Assembly: GCF_019679475.1 (NCBI RefSeq)
Contig: NZ_JAIEZP010000001.1
Location: forward strand, 2,914,001-2,978,000
DNA length: 64,000 nucleotides
Direction: 5' to 3'
Source of the DNA: Hyphomonas sediminis
GTDB taxonomy: Bacteria > Pseudomonadota > Alphaproteobacteria > Caulobacterales > Hyphomonadaceae
In this document: one piece after another, positions 15,337 to 23,495 of the stretch
Layout: each line of letters begins with the position of its first letter
Position numbering within the stretch: the stretch's first letter is position 1
Notes under the pieces: model-generated
What the model saw: the letters and a program-made list of their open reading frames with translations, nothing else
Database searches by the model: none
Told to the model about the DNA's origin: nothing
Translations under genes and position numbers: made by a program

Positions 15337-18300
15337 ATGGCAATCAGGACTCCCAGAAATAAACTGAAACTCGGCGCAATGAGCGGCGTTGCTCTCTCCG
15401 CGCTGATCGCCGGGCCCGCACTGGCAGACCCAGTGGAGTTCACAGTTCCGGCAGGCACGCTTTCCAAGGCGCTGACGGATTTTTCCCGGCAAAGCGACCG
15501 CGAAATTCTGGTGTCCGCCGACCTGGTGGCCGGCAAGCAATCGGTTGGCCTCAATGGCACATTTGAGCCGGAAGACGCCCTCACCGCGCTGATCTCCAAC
15601 GCCGGCCTCAGCTATCGCGTCACCTCTTCCGACGTGTTCCTGATCGACGCCTCCGCCGTTCAGGAAACCACAGCCGAACCGGATGTGACAGAAGAGAGCA
15701 GCATTCAGGCTGAGCCCGTTGTGCAAACCGCCTCTGCAGCTTCCGAAGAGCGCCGTGAGCAAACAATCGTCGTGGTCGGCTCCCACATCCAGGGCGCCCG
15801 CACGACCGAAGCGCTTCCCGTGACGCTGATCGGCGAAGAACAACTGGCCGCCATCGGCGCCGATTCCGGCGACGACCTGTTCCGCGCCATTCCGCAAATG
15901 GGCGACGTGACCTTCAATAGCGGCTACCTGCCCCAGTCCAGCAATGCCGCACGCGGCGATGTCGGCTCGGTCAACCTCCGCAACCTGGGCGTCGGCAACA
16001 CGCTGGTACTGCTGAACGGCCGCCGCGTTGTGCTGCACCCGACTTCACGCGCCAACGAAAACCTCGTTCCGGTGCTGACCTACAACACCAACGCCATTCC
16101 GACCGCCGGCGTCCGCCGCATCGAAGTGCTGCGGGATGGCGCCGCCGCTATCTACGGCGCTGACGCCGTTGCCGGCGTGGTCAACACCGTTCTGCGCGAA
16201 GTGAAGGATGGCGGCGACCTCACCGTTCAGTATGGCGGCGCGGAAGGCACCGACCTGCGCCAGCTCGACGTGAACGGCACCTTCGGCACCGACTTTGCCG
16301 ATGGACGTGGCAACGTCTCGCTTTTCCTTGGCTATACGGGCCGCTCCGAGCTTTCATCGACGGACCAGAGCTGGACTGCAACGGCCGACCGCCGCGGCTT
16401 CTTCACCGGCACCGACTTTGAGAATGTCGGCACACTCGACCGCAGAAGCACAATCAGCCCCTGGGGCAACTTTGCAGCGATCGGCACGGGCACCATTCGC
16501 CAGAACGGCACTGCACTGAGCACTTCGGGCGGCGCTTTCTCGATCATTCCCTCGACGAATGCGAACTGCCTTGTCGAAATTTCGGACGGGGCCTGCCTGC
16601 GCTCGGGCAACCGCGCGACGACCGGCAATGATCGCAACACCCGCTATGACACCAATGCCGTCGGCTCCTACCTCATGCCGGAAGTGGAGCGGATCAACCT
16701 GTTCTCCACCTACCGCTATGAAATGCCCAGCGGCATCGAGACGTTCGGCGAACTCGGCTACTATTTCGCCGAGACCACCTCGCTGCAACAATCGCCGACC
16801 ATTCTCAGCGCGGCCCGTATTACTGTTCCGTCGACGAACTACTGGAACCCTTTCGGCCCGGAGTTCTTTGAAGACGGCACGCCCAACCCGAACCGTCTGC
16901 CAGGCCTGAATATCTCGCCGGACGGCGCTGACGTTACCTTGACGAGCTATCGCTTCGCGGATTTCGGCCTGTCGAACGTGAATGTTGAAAACCACCAGTT
17001 CCGTTTCCTGACGGGTCTGCGCGGTGAAGTCGCCGGTTTCGACTGGGAAAGCGCCTTCCTCTATTCGCGCGCCAGCGTGACCGACGCCCAGGATGGCGTG
17101 TCTTCCACGCGCCTGCAGGAAGCCCTCTCCTGGTCGACGCCGGACGCCTACAACCCGTTCAATGGCGGCAACCCGCTAGACCCTTCGGGCCTGGACACAT
17201 CGCTCTCCAATGTCGCGGCGCTCGACTATGCGCGGATCCAGACGGAGCGGTATTCGCGCACCTCGCTGGCTCAGATCGACGTGAAATTCTCGCGTCCCGA
17301 CCTCTTCACCCTGCCGGGCGGCGATGTTGGCATGGCAACCGGCCTGGAACTGCGCCGCGACATGCAACTCGACGATCGTGACCCGCATGTTGACGGCACC
17401 TTCACCTTCACCGACAGCGTGACCGGCATTGTGTCCCCCAGCGATCTGGTCGGCACCAGCGATACGCCGGACACCAAAGGTTCGCGTACGGTCGGCTCGG
17501 CATATGTCGAGTTCGCTGTGCCGCTGGTTTCGCCTGAAATGAATATTCCGCTGATGCAGAGCCTCGAAATGCAGGCCGCTGCCCGGTATGAGAACTATTC
17601 CGATTTCGGTGACATTGCGAAGCCGAAGGTGGCCATGTCCTGGACTGTAGTCGACGGCCTGCGTTTCCGCGGCTCGTGGGCGCAATCCTTCCGCGCGCCC
17701 AACCTCGAACAGCTGAACGCGACAATCGTGTCCCGCTCCAACACCCGGACCGACTGGGTGCGCTGCGCCGCAGACCAGATCAACAATCTGATCACGGACT
17801 TCACCGAGTGCATGGGCTATGGCTATGCCACGACTGGCCGCCGTTCGGGCAACCCCAACCTCAAGGCGGAAACCGCTGATACCTGGACCATCGGCACAGT
17901 TCTCCAGCCGCGCATCCTGCCGGACGATGTCGGCTCGGTGACCTTTACCGCTGACCTGTGGAACGTTGAACAGGAAGGCCTGATCGGCATCTACGGCGAA
18001 GGCAATGCCCTGATCCTCGACTACCTGCTTCGCACGCAGGGCTCGAGCAATCCGGACGTTGTACGCGCAGATCCGACGGCGGACGAGATTGCCGCTTTCG
18101 CGGGCACGGGCCTCGATCCGGTTGGCCGGGTGCTGTATGTCAACGACTCCTACCGGAACCTGCAACCGCAGACCGTGAAGGGTCTCGACCTCTCCGCATC
18201 GCTCGCGCTCCACGAAACGCCCATCGGTCGCTTTAACTTCGATGTGAACGTTGCTCACCTGCTGAAGTATGAGCGCGCGCCTTCGCCGGATATCCAGGTG

Positions 18301-18714
18301 CTTCTGGATGCCCGCGCCAATGGCGACATCGATATCGGGACGATCATTCCGGAAGGCGGCGACCTGCTGCGCCAGAATGGTTCCCCGCGCTGGAAGTGGA
18401 ATGCCTCGATGACCTGGCAGCCCACCGATGCGATCACGATTGGCGCGTACACTCAGTACACCGGCTATTTCTGGGACACCTCGGTCGTCAACTCCGCTGG
18501 CGAAAACTGGCGCGTGGACGACCAGCAAACGGTCAACCTCTACGGCCAGTACGAGTTCGATGAAGGCTTTGCGCGGAACACCCGCGTGCGCCTCGGCGTC
18601 CGGAACATCGGCAATGAACTGCCGCCGCTGGACTCCAGCACGACGGGCTATAACGGCGCCCTGTACCAGCCTTATGGCCGCTACTGGTACGCCAGCGTTC
18701 GCAAGAGCTTCTGA
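15337..18714 (+). CDS. TonB-dependent receptor with STN signalling domain (FecA-like transducer)
   Basis: A 1125-residue outer-membrane receptor. A signal peptide of about 30 residues ends PALA. The STN domain at about residues 33-105 (VEFTVPAGTLSKALTDFSRQ ... ALTALISNAGLSYRVTSSD) is the part that contacts a FecR protein. The plug follows (EALPVTLIGEEQL, VNLRNLGVGNTLVLLNGRRV, RRIEVLRDGAAAIYGADAVAGVVN), then a large barrel ending YASVRKSF. LNGRRV and the AAAIYG signature place it in the large Caulobacter/Xanthomonas-type receptors for complex organic ligands rather than siderophores. It sits behind sigma and FecR genes and its own ECF-like promoter. The C-terminal 300 residues closely match the partial receptor at 63098. 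Confidence 0.95.
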   Translation: MAIRTPRNKLKLGAMSGVALSALIAGPALADPVEFTVPAGTLSKALTDFSRQSDREILVSADLVAGKQSVGLNGTFEPEDALTALISNAGLSYRVTSSDVFLIDASAVQETTAEPDVTEESSIQAEPVVQTASAASEERREQTIVVVGSHIQGARTTEALPVTLIGEEQLAAIGADSGDDLFRAIPQMGDVTFNSGYLPQSSNAARGDVGSVNLRNLGVGNTLVLLNGRRVVLHPTSRANENLVPVLTYNTNAIPTAGVRRIEVLRDGAAAIYGADAVAGVVNTVLREVKDGGDLTVQYGGAEGTDLRQLDVNGTFGTDFADGRGNVSLFLGYTGRSELSSTDQSWTATADRRGFFTGTDFENVGTLDRRSTISPWGNFAAIGTGTIRQNGTALSTSGGAFSIIPSTNANCLVEISDGACLRSGNRATTGNDRNTRYDTNAVGSYLMPEVERINLFSTYRYEMPSGIETFGELGYYFAETTSLQQSPTILSAARITVPSTNYWNPFGPEFFEDGTPNPNRLPGLNISPDGADVTLTSYRFADFGLSNVNVENHQFRFLTGLRGEVAGFDWESAFLYSRASVTDAQDGVSSTRLQEALSWSTPDAYNPFNGGNPLDPSGLDTSLSNVAALDYARIQTERYSRTSLAQIDVKFSRPDLFTLPGGDVGMATGLELRRDMQLDDRDPHVDGTFTFTDSVTGIVSPSDLVGTSDTPDTKGSRTVGSAYVEFAVPLVSPEMNIPLMQSLEMQAAARYENYSDFGDIAKPKVAMSWTVVDGLRFRGSWAQSFRAPNLEQLNATIVSRSNTRTDWVRCAADQINNLITDFTECMGYGYATTGRRSGNPNLKAETADTWTIGTVLQPRILPDDVGSVTFTADLWNVEQEGLIGIYGEGNALILDYLLRTQGSSNPDVVRADPTADEIAAFAGTGLDPVGRVLYVNDSYRNLQPQTVKGLDLSASLALHETPIGRFNFDVNVAHLLKYERAPSPDIQVLLDARANGDIDIGTIIPEGGDLLRQNGSPRWKWNASMTWQPTDAITIGAYTQYTGYFWDTSVVNSAGENWRVDDQQTVNLYGQYEFDEGFARNTRVRLGVRNIGNELPPLDSSTTGYNGALYQPYGRYWYASVRKSF

Positions 18715-18729
18715 TCGCGCGCTAGAGCG

Positions 18730-18771
18730 CCAAAACAAATGCGGGCCGGAGACGGCCCGCATTTTTTGTTT
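18730..18771. terminator. bidirectional intrinsic terminator
   Basis: AAATGCGGGCCG-GAGA-CGGCCCGCATTT forms a perfect 12-bp stem with a GAGA loop. It is flanked by an A-rich left side (caaaacaaa) and a T-rich right side (ttttttgttt), so it works in both directions. It separates the receptor gene from the convergent dadA. Confidence 0.95.
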
Positions 18772-18783
18772 CTGCAGTAAAGA

Positions 18784-20016
18784 TCAGCGCTCGAGACTGA
18801 CCTGGGGCGTCTTGCCCGAGAGACCGTCTGCAACGATACGGGCCGAGCCGCAGGACATCGTCCAGCCAAGCGTACCGTGGCCTGTATTCAGCCAGAGATT
18901 CTTCAGCTTCGAGCGGCCAACGAAGGGCACGCTGTTGGGCGTCATCGGGCGGTGGCCGCACCAGAAGGCACGCTCTTCGGTCTTCGCAAGATCCGGGAAC
19001 AGGCTGAACACGGAGCGTTCCAGCGTGCGTTGGCGCTTGGGGTTGAGGCTGCGGTCAAAGCCGGCAAGCTCTGCCATGCCGCCGACACGGACGCGGTCTC
19101 CGAGGCGCGTCGTGGCAACCTTGAAGGTTTCGTCCAGCAGGGTCGATTGCGGCGCCAGCGCGTCTTCGGTGACCGGCATCGTGATGGAGTAGCCCTTCAC
19201 CGGATAGACCGGCAGGTGGACGCCGACCTGACGCGCAAGCAGCGGAGACCAGCTGCCGCAGGCGAGTACGAAGGCGTCTGCCTCCACACGCTCGCCAGCG
19301 ATGCGCGCGCTGACGACGCCGCCACTTTCGGAAAGCGCATCAACCGAGGTGTTCCAGCGGAACTTGACGCCTTTCGCTTCGGCAATTGCCGCGAGCGCGT
19401 TGGTGAACTTGAAGCAATCCCCTGTCTCGTCGCCCGGCAAGCGAAGGCCGCCGACGAGCGGATCGGACGCATGGGCGAGGCCCGGCTCGACGCCATGACA
19501 GCCTGCGAGGTCCAGCAGTTCAAAGTCGATGCCACCTGCCTTTAGGACTTCAATGTCGCGGGCGGCAGCATCGTATTGCTTCTGCGTACGGAAGAGCTGG
19601 AGCGTGCCCTGCGTGCGGTGATCATAGGCGATGCCTTCGGCGGCGCGCAAATCGCGCAGCATATCGCGGCTGTAGGTGGCCAGGCGCACCATCTGGGACT
19701 TGTTTTCGGCGTAGCGCGCGGGCGTGCAGTTGCGCAGCATGCCGAGCCCCCAGGCGACCATGGCTGGGTTGATCTTGTGGAACTGAACGATCAGTGGGGC
19801 ATGTTCCATGAACAGCCATTTCAGCGCCTTCTTGGGCACATCCGGGGAGGCCCAGGGCGCCGCGTATCCGGGGGAAATCTCGCCGGCATTGGCAAAGCTC
19901 GTTTCCAGCGCGGGGCCGGACATCCGGTCGATGACCGTTACATCATGACCGTCACAGGCGGCATAGTAAGCGGTGGTGACACCGACAACGCCTGCGCCGA
20001 GGATGACGACTTTCAT
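18784..20016 (-). CDS. dadA: D-amino-acid dehydrogenase (DadA)
   Basis: A 410-residue flavoprotein oxidising D-amino acids (typically D-alanine) to keto acids at the inner membrane. The FAD-binding fold VVILGAGVVGVTTAYYAACDGHDVTVIDR opens the protein. SFANAGEISPGYAAPWASPDVP and the C-terminal GHGTLGWTMSCGSARI are strong DadA signatures. AAGGAG lies just before the ATG. Upstream, after 38 bases, is a decayed alanine racemase remnant, so this was a dadX-dadA style catabolic pair that has lost its racemase. The convergent terminator at 18730 closes the unit. Confidence 0.94.
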   Translation of the reverse strand: MKVVILGAGVVGVTTAYYAACDGHDVTVIDRMSGPALETSFANAGEISPGYAAPWASPDVPKKALKWLFMEHAPLIVQFHKINPAMVAWGLGMLRNCTPARYAENKSQMVRLATYSRDMLRDLRAAEGIAYDHRTQGTLQLFRTQKQYDAAARDIEVLKAGGIDFELLDLAGCHGVEPGLAHASDPLVGGLRLPGDETGDCFKFTNALAAIAEAKGVKFRWNTSVDALSESGGVVSARIAGERVEADAFVLACGSWSPLLARQVGVHLPVYPVKGYSITMPVTEDALAPQSTLLDETFKVATTRLGDRVRVGGMAELAGFDRSLNPKRQRTLERSVFSLFPDLAKTEERAFWCGHRPMTPNSVPFVGRSKLKNLWLNTGHGTLGWTMSCGSARIVADGLSGKTPQVSLER

Positions 20017-20054
20017 GACAGAATCTCCTTCCCGCGCGCAGGCGGCTCATTTGA

Positions 20055-20369
20055 TTATACCCGCTTGAAGCGGCGCCCAAGACCGGTGAGGATCTCATGC
20101 GGCGCCGTCTTCAGGCTCACTGCAATTTCAGACACGGACCGGTTTGGCCCGACCAGCTCCACAGCGTCGCCAGGGCGGATACTCCCTTCCGGGAGGTCCG
20201 TCACGTCCACCGCGCAGCTGCCCATCGAGACACGGCCAAGGATGGGCAGGCGTTTCCCTTGAAACCAGACTGCGCCGTGGCCGCTGAGCCGGAGCGGCGC
20301 GGTGGCAACATAGCCAAAACCGCAGCCAACGCCTGCGGCCGCATACGCAACGAAGAAATCGCGGCGGCC
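20055..20369 (-). pseudogene. alanine racemase remnant (C-terminal third)
   Basis: Reading the minus strand from just after the aminotransferase stop gives an open frame of about 104 codons, ending in TAA at 20055. It spells the C-terminal beta domain of alanine racemase: RLSGHGAVWFQGKRLPILG, then RVSMGSCAVDVTDLPEG, PGDAVELVG and SEIAVSLKTAPHEILTGLG. No start codon precedes it in frame, and the N-terminal PLP barrel with its lysine is gone. Two usually conserved spots are altered: the VGYGDGYP-type segment reads VGCGFGYVA, and SMD reads SMG. It lies directly before dadA, where a catabolic racemase gene is expected. I call it a deletion remnant with high confidence in homology and moderate confidence in loss of function. 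Confidence 0.85.
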
Positions 20370-21647
20370 TCAGTGTCCCTCCGGGATCAGACCCAGAACT
20401 GCGAGCTTCTCGACCGGCGGAAGGGTTCCGGCATCGCGCACGACCCTGAAGGCCTCATCGGCAACCTGAAGGGTGTGGTCGATGTCAGCCTCGGTCATCG
20501 CGGCGCAGATGAACATGTTGTGCCAGGGGTGGAAGTAGACACCGCGTTTCATCAGCGCGTCGTTCCACGCATAGCCTTTGGAATAGCCCGGATCATCCTG
20601 GAACATGACGAGTGGAAGTTCCGCCGGGCCGGTCTGGCGCAGGGCAAAGCCGTGACGGCTAGCAGCCTCATCAAGCCCGGTGCGCAGGCGCTGGCCGAGG
20701 GCCTGCGTACGTTCCAGATAGTCCGTTTCGCGGATCAGCTTCAGAGTTTCGATGGCAGCCGCCATCGGCGCCGCCGAGAACCAGAAAGAACCAGTGACAT
20801 AGATCTTGGTCGCGGCCATGCGGGCCTTCTCAGAGCCGAGCAGCGCCGAGATTGGGTGGCCGTTGGCGATGGCCTTGCCCCAGCTGGAGAGGTCCGGCTG
20901 GATGCCGACGCGGGACCAGCTGCTGTCGCGGGCGAGGCGGAAGCCTGCGCGGACATCGTCGACGATCAGCAGGGCGCCAGCTTCGTCGCACAGCTCGCGC
21001 GCGCGGCGGGCATATTCCGGTGACGGATCTTCCTGATCGACGAAGGTGTCGTGCTTGATTGGCGACGCGAAGATGGCGGCGAGGTCGTCGCCAGCGTTTT
21101 TCACTGCTGCCTCAAGGCTTTCCACGTCATTGTAGGTGTAGAATATCTGGTTGGCGCGATCATTCGGCGTGGTGCCGAACTTGACTGGCGTGCACCAGGG
21201 CGCGGCGCCATGATAGGCGCCCTTGGCCAGAACGATCGTCTTGCGCCTGGTGTAGTTGCGGGCAACCATCATCGCCATGGTGGTGGCATCAGTGCCGTTC
21301 TTGCAGAACATCGCCCAGTCGGCATGGGTGACCATCGAGGTCATCTGCTCGGCAAGCTCCACCATGACGCCGGCAGGGCCGGTCATCGTGTCGCCCTTCT
21401 TAAGCTGGGCGATGTAGGCCGTGTCGATGCTCTCATGGCCATAACCGAATAGATTCGGTCCGTATCCGCACAGATAGTCGATATAGCGGTTGCCATCGGC
21501 GTCCCACATATAGGCGCCCGAGGCACGGTCGAAGAACTGAGGATAGTCATCCGGCAGGAGGCGCACAGACTGGTGGCCATACATGCCACCGGGGATCACT
21601 GCCTCTGCCCGCTCGCGCAAAGCCTTGTCTGCCGAATTCGTCCACAT
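20370..21647 (-). CDS. class-III aminotransferase (glutamate-1-semialdehyde aminomutase-like)
   Basis: A 425-residue PLP enzyme. Visible marks are AEAVIPGGMYGHQS, YIDYLCGYGPNLFGYGH, FCKNGTDATTMAMMVARNYT (phosphate-binding region), LLIVDDVRAGFRL (PLP-ring aspartate) and SSWGKAIANGHPISALLG with the Schiff-base lysine. The pattern follows glutamate-1-semialdehyde 2,1-aminomutase and related transaminases. It is unlikely to be the housekeeping HemL because it sits in a D-amino-acid context under a divergent TetR regulator. Amino-acid or beta-amino-acid transamination is more likely (inference). Its stop codon is followed immediately, in the same frame, by the racemase remnant. Confidence 0.88.
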   Translation of the reverse strand: MWTNSADKALRERAEAVIPGGMYGHQSVRLLPDDYPQFFDRASGAYMWDADGNRYIDYLCGYGPNLFGYGHESIDTAYIAQLKKGDTMTGPAGVMVELAEQMTSMVTHADWAMFCKNGTDATTMAMMVARNYTRRKTIVLAKGAYHGAAPWCTPVKFGTTPNDRANQIFYTYNDVESLEAAVKNAGDDLAAIFASPIKHDTFVDQEDPSPEYARRARELCDEAGALLIVDDVRAGFRLARDSSWSRVGIQPDLSSWGKAIANGHPISALLGSEKARMAATKIYVTGSFWFSAAPMAAAIETLKLIRETDYLERTQALGQRLRTGLDEAASRHGFALRQTGPAELPLVMFQDDPGYSKGYAWNDALMKRGVYFHPWHNMFICAAMTEADIDHTLQVADEAFRVVRDAGTLPPVEKLAVLGLIPEGH

Positions 21648-21673
21648 GTTGCCCTCGCAGTATTTGCCAATAA

Positions 21674-21689
21674 GATAGCAGTAACTATC
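21674..21689. promoter_or_regulatory. inverted repeat GATAG-N6-CTATC, candidate operator
   Basis: GATAG-CAGTAA-CTATC lies 27 bases upstream of the aminotransferase ATG on the minus strand. The position suits a repressor site, and the divergent TetR gene is the obvious candidate. The arms are only 5 bp, so chance is not excluded. Confidence 0.35.
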
Positions 21690-21794
21690 CTACTTGAGGC
21701 CGCTATGGACGCAAGGTAAATTCCGGCGGAAATCGAGTGAAGCCGGACCTGCTCTGGGTTGGCCTCACAATGCTGAATGTTGGTGGGCGGCCGA

Positions 21795-21950
21795 TCACCG
21801 AAAATCCGAAGGATGAAGGCGGGCACCTGATCGTTTGCGATCTCCTTGCACCCCGGCCACGCGCGAAAGCGACTCTGCTTCTGTCTGCGCGGCGGCGGCG
21901 CGGGACCACAGGAGGGCGACAGCGCCCGTACCGATCAAGAGGGCCCTCAT
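21795..21950 (-). pseudogene. possible broken gene for a small secreted protein
   Basis: A 51-codon frame opens with a good signal peptide (MRALLIGTGAVALLWSRAAA, then AQ) but soon turns into a basic, unstructured tail. One base shift after the signal peptide gives RAWPGCKEIANDQVPAFI, which looks more protein-like and continues open towards 21660. A frameshifted small exported protein is therefore possible. The evidence is weak and no family is recognised. Confidence 0.25.
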
Positions 21951-22094
21951 CTCGGGCCCCTTTTCCCCATCCCTATTCGACGGAGATTGGATAGCGATCA
22001 CCAGCAGCTTTATAATAGCTTTAATTATCGTTTTATGTAATTTGGTTTCAGTGGACGCATTGTGAGCAGCAGAAGTCTGGGGAACGCAGAAGAA

Positions 22095-22772
22095 ATGAGC
22101 AGTGCGAAAAAGCCGTCTGCCAGGAAAGCCGCTGAGCCCCCGCCCCAGGTCGTTACGACCACAAAGCAGCAGCCACAGCAGGCACGGGCGCAGGATACGT
22201 TCGAGCTGATTCTCGAAACGGCAGGCCATCTGCTGGACGAAGTCGGCCTTGAGCGCCTGTCCACGAATCTCGTCTGCCGACGCGCGGGCCTGTCGCCGCC
22301 TGCCCTTTATCGTTACTTCCCGAACAAGTATGCCATCCTGCGAGAACTTGGCGACCGCCTGATGGCGCTGCAGGATCAGGCTGTGCTCGACTGGATCGGC
22401 GAAGGCGGGATGAACACGCGCACGATTGAGGACGCAATCGAGAGCAATATACGGCTTCAGGAACGCGTGAACGATATTACGCGCCAGTTTCCCGGGAACA
22501 TCTTTGTACTGCGCGCCTTGCGCGCTATCCCACTGCTGCGCGAAGTGCGCCTTGCTTCAAGCGACATGGTGGCCGAGCGGATTGCCGACGGCATGATCCA
22601 GAACGGCCACAAGGCTTCGCGCGAGCGCCTGATTGCCAGCGCGCGCCTGACAACGGAACTCGCCTACAGCGCCATGGAAATGGTGCTGGAGGAACCTGAC
22701 CGCGACACGCGCCAGATCCTCACCGATGTTTCCCGAATGATCGCCCTGCACTATGCCGGACTTAACGGCTGA
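22095..22772 (+). CDS. TetR-family transcriptional regulator
   Basis: A regulator of about 225 residues. I take the ATG at 22095; a GTG at 22062 in the same frame would add 11 residues. A basic, glutamine-rich tail of about 30 residues comes before the DNA-binding domain, where STNLVCRRAGLSPPALYRYF and PNKYAILREL form the TetR helix-turn-helix. The rest is helical with no known ligand motif. It is divergent from the aminotransferase and probably regulates that unit (aminotransferase, dadA) and itself. Confidence 0.87.
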   Translation: MSSAKKPSARKAAEPPPQVVTTTKQQPQQARAQDTFELILETAGHLLDEVGLERLSTNLVCRRAGLSPPALYRYFPNKYAILRELGDRLMALQDQAVLDWIGEGGMNTRTIEDAIESNIRLQERVNDITRQFPGNIFVLRALRAIPLLREVRLASSDMVAERIADGMIQNGHKASRERLIASARLTTELAYSAMEMVLEEPDRDTRQILTDVSRMIALHYAGLNG

Positions 22773-22791
22773 ACGCCGGCAGCCGCTTCCC

Positions 22792-22995
22792 CTACTTGAA
22801 GGCGCAGCCTTGCTTGACACCCAGCGCTTTGAAGATCAGCGCCGCCGGACAGAAGCCGGTGATGGATGCCTGCAGCATGTTCAGGCCGGCAAAAGCCGTC
22901 AGCAGGAACCAGTAGGGCGACACGTAATAGCCCAGCGCAACGCTCGCCAGCACCATGATGCCGGCAAAGGCGAGAACAGCACGATCAAGATTCAT
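22792..22995 (-). CDS. DUF2892 (YgaP-type) inner-membrane protein
   Basis: A 67-residue protein with two hydrophobic stretches and the DUF2892 pattern: MNLDRAVLAFAGIMVLAS, SPYWFLLTAFAGLNMLQ and FCPAALIFKALGV. This domain is fused to rhodanese in YgaP and often stands alone in sulfur-handling clusters. The FCP cysteine is conserved and could carry persulfide. GGAGTAACGAAA precedes the ATG. It is the last gene of the SQR - thioredoxin - DUF2892 unit, which fits a membrane role in sulfide or sulfane-sulfur handling. Confidence 0.88.
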   Translation of the reverse strand: MNLDRAVLAFAGIMVLASVALGYYVSPYWFLLTAFAGLNMLQASITGFCPAALIFKALGVKQGCAFK

Positions 22996-23016
22996 TTTCG
23001 TTACTCCGTTGAGAGA

Positions 23017-23472
23017 TCAGTTGGCAGATGGCGCGAGCCCGAACAGACCACGCACCCAGCGTTCCAGCGCACCGCCGCCCGGCGCACCTGCCTGCTTGGC
23101 AAGCTCGCGCCCGCCCTTCCAGGCAACAAGGGTTGGTACGCCACGGATATTCAGCCGGATGGCGGCATCCGGGTGTTGGTCAGTATTGATCTTGTAGAAG
23201 CGGACTTCGCCCTGAAGGTGGCTGGCTGCCGCCTCATAATGCGGCGCCATCATCCGGCACGGACCACACCAGGGCGCCCAGAGATCCACCACGAAAGCGC
23301 CGGTGTCCTTCTTTTCCAGAAGGCGCATCTGGTCGTTTGTGATCTCCGCCGGATGCGGCGTTGCCAGCGGCGCGGAGCAGCGTCCGCACTTCGCCGCCGT
23401 GAGGGATTTCTCGCCGGGCACGCGATTGACCGCTTCGCACGCCAGACAAACGATCATTCTATCTTCAGCCAT
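23017..23472 (-). CDS. trxC: thioredoxin 2 (zinc-ribbon thioredoxin)
   Basis: A 151-residue thioredoxin. The N-terminal zinc ribbon is MIVCLACEAVNRV ... AAKCGRCSAPL (two CxxC pairs), and the thioredoxin domain has the active site LWAPWCGPCRMMAP and the cis-proline segment RGVPTLVAWKGG. TrxC-type proteins reduce disulfides and are often induced by oxidative stress. Here the gene lies between SQR and DUF2892 genes (23 and 21 bases apart), so it could reduce protein persulfides formed during sulfide oxidation (inference). GGAGAGG precedes the ATG. Confidence 0.93.
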   Translation of the reverse strand: MAEDRMIVCLACEAVNRVPGEKSLTAAKCGRCSAPLATPHPAEITNDQMRLLEKKDTGAFVVDLWAPWCGPCRMMAPHYEAAASHLQGEVRFYKINTDQHPDAAIRLNIRGVPTLVAWKGGRELAKQAGAPGGGALERWVRGLFGLAPSAN

Positions 23473-23495
23473 GTATGCCTCTCCTTGAAGGCAGC

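Larger units (their letters stand above)
21648..22094. other. divergent intergenic region, aminotransferase / TetR
   Basis: About 450 bp between divergent genes. It contains an inverted repeat at 21674, a possible broken secreted-protein gene at 21795, and an A+T-rich stretch at 22005-22050 that probably holds the TetR promoter. I find no other supported feature. Confidence 0.55.
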
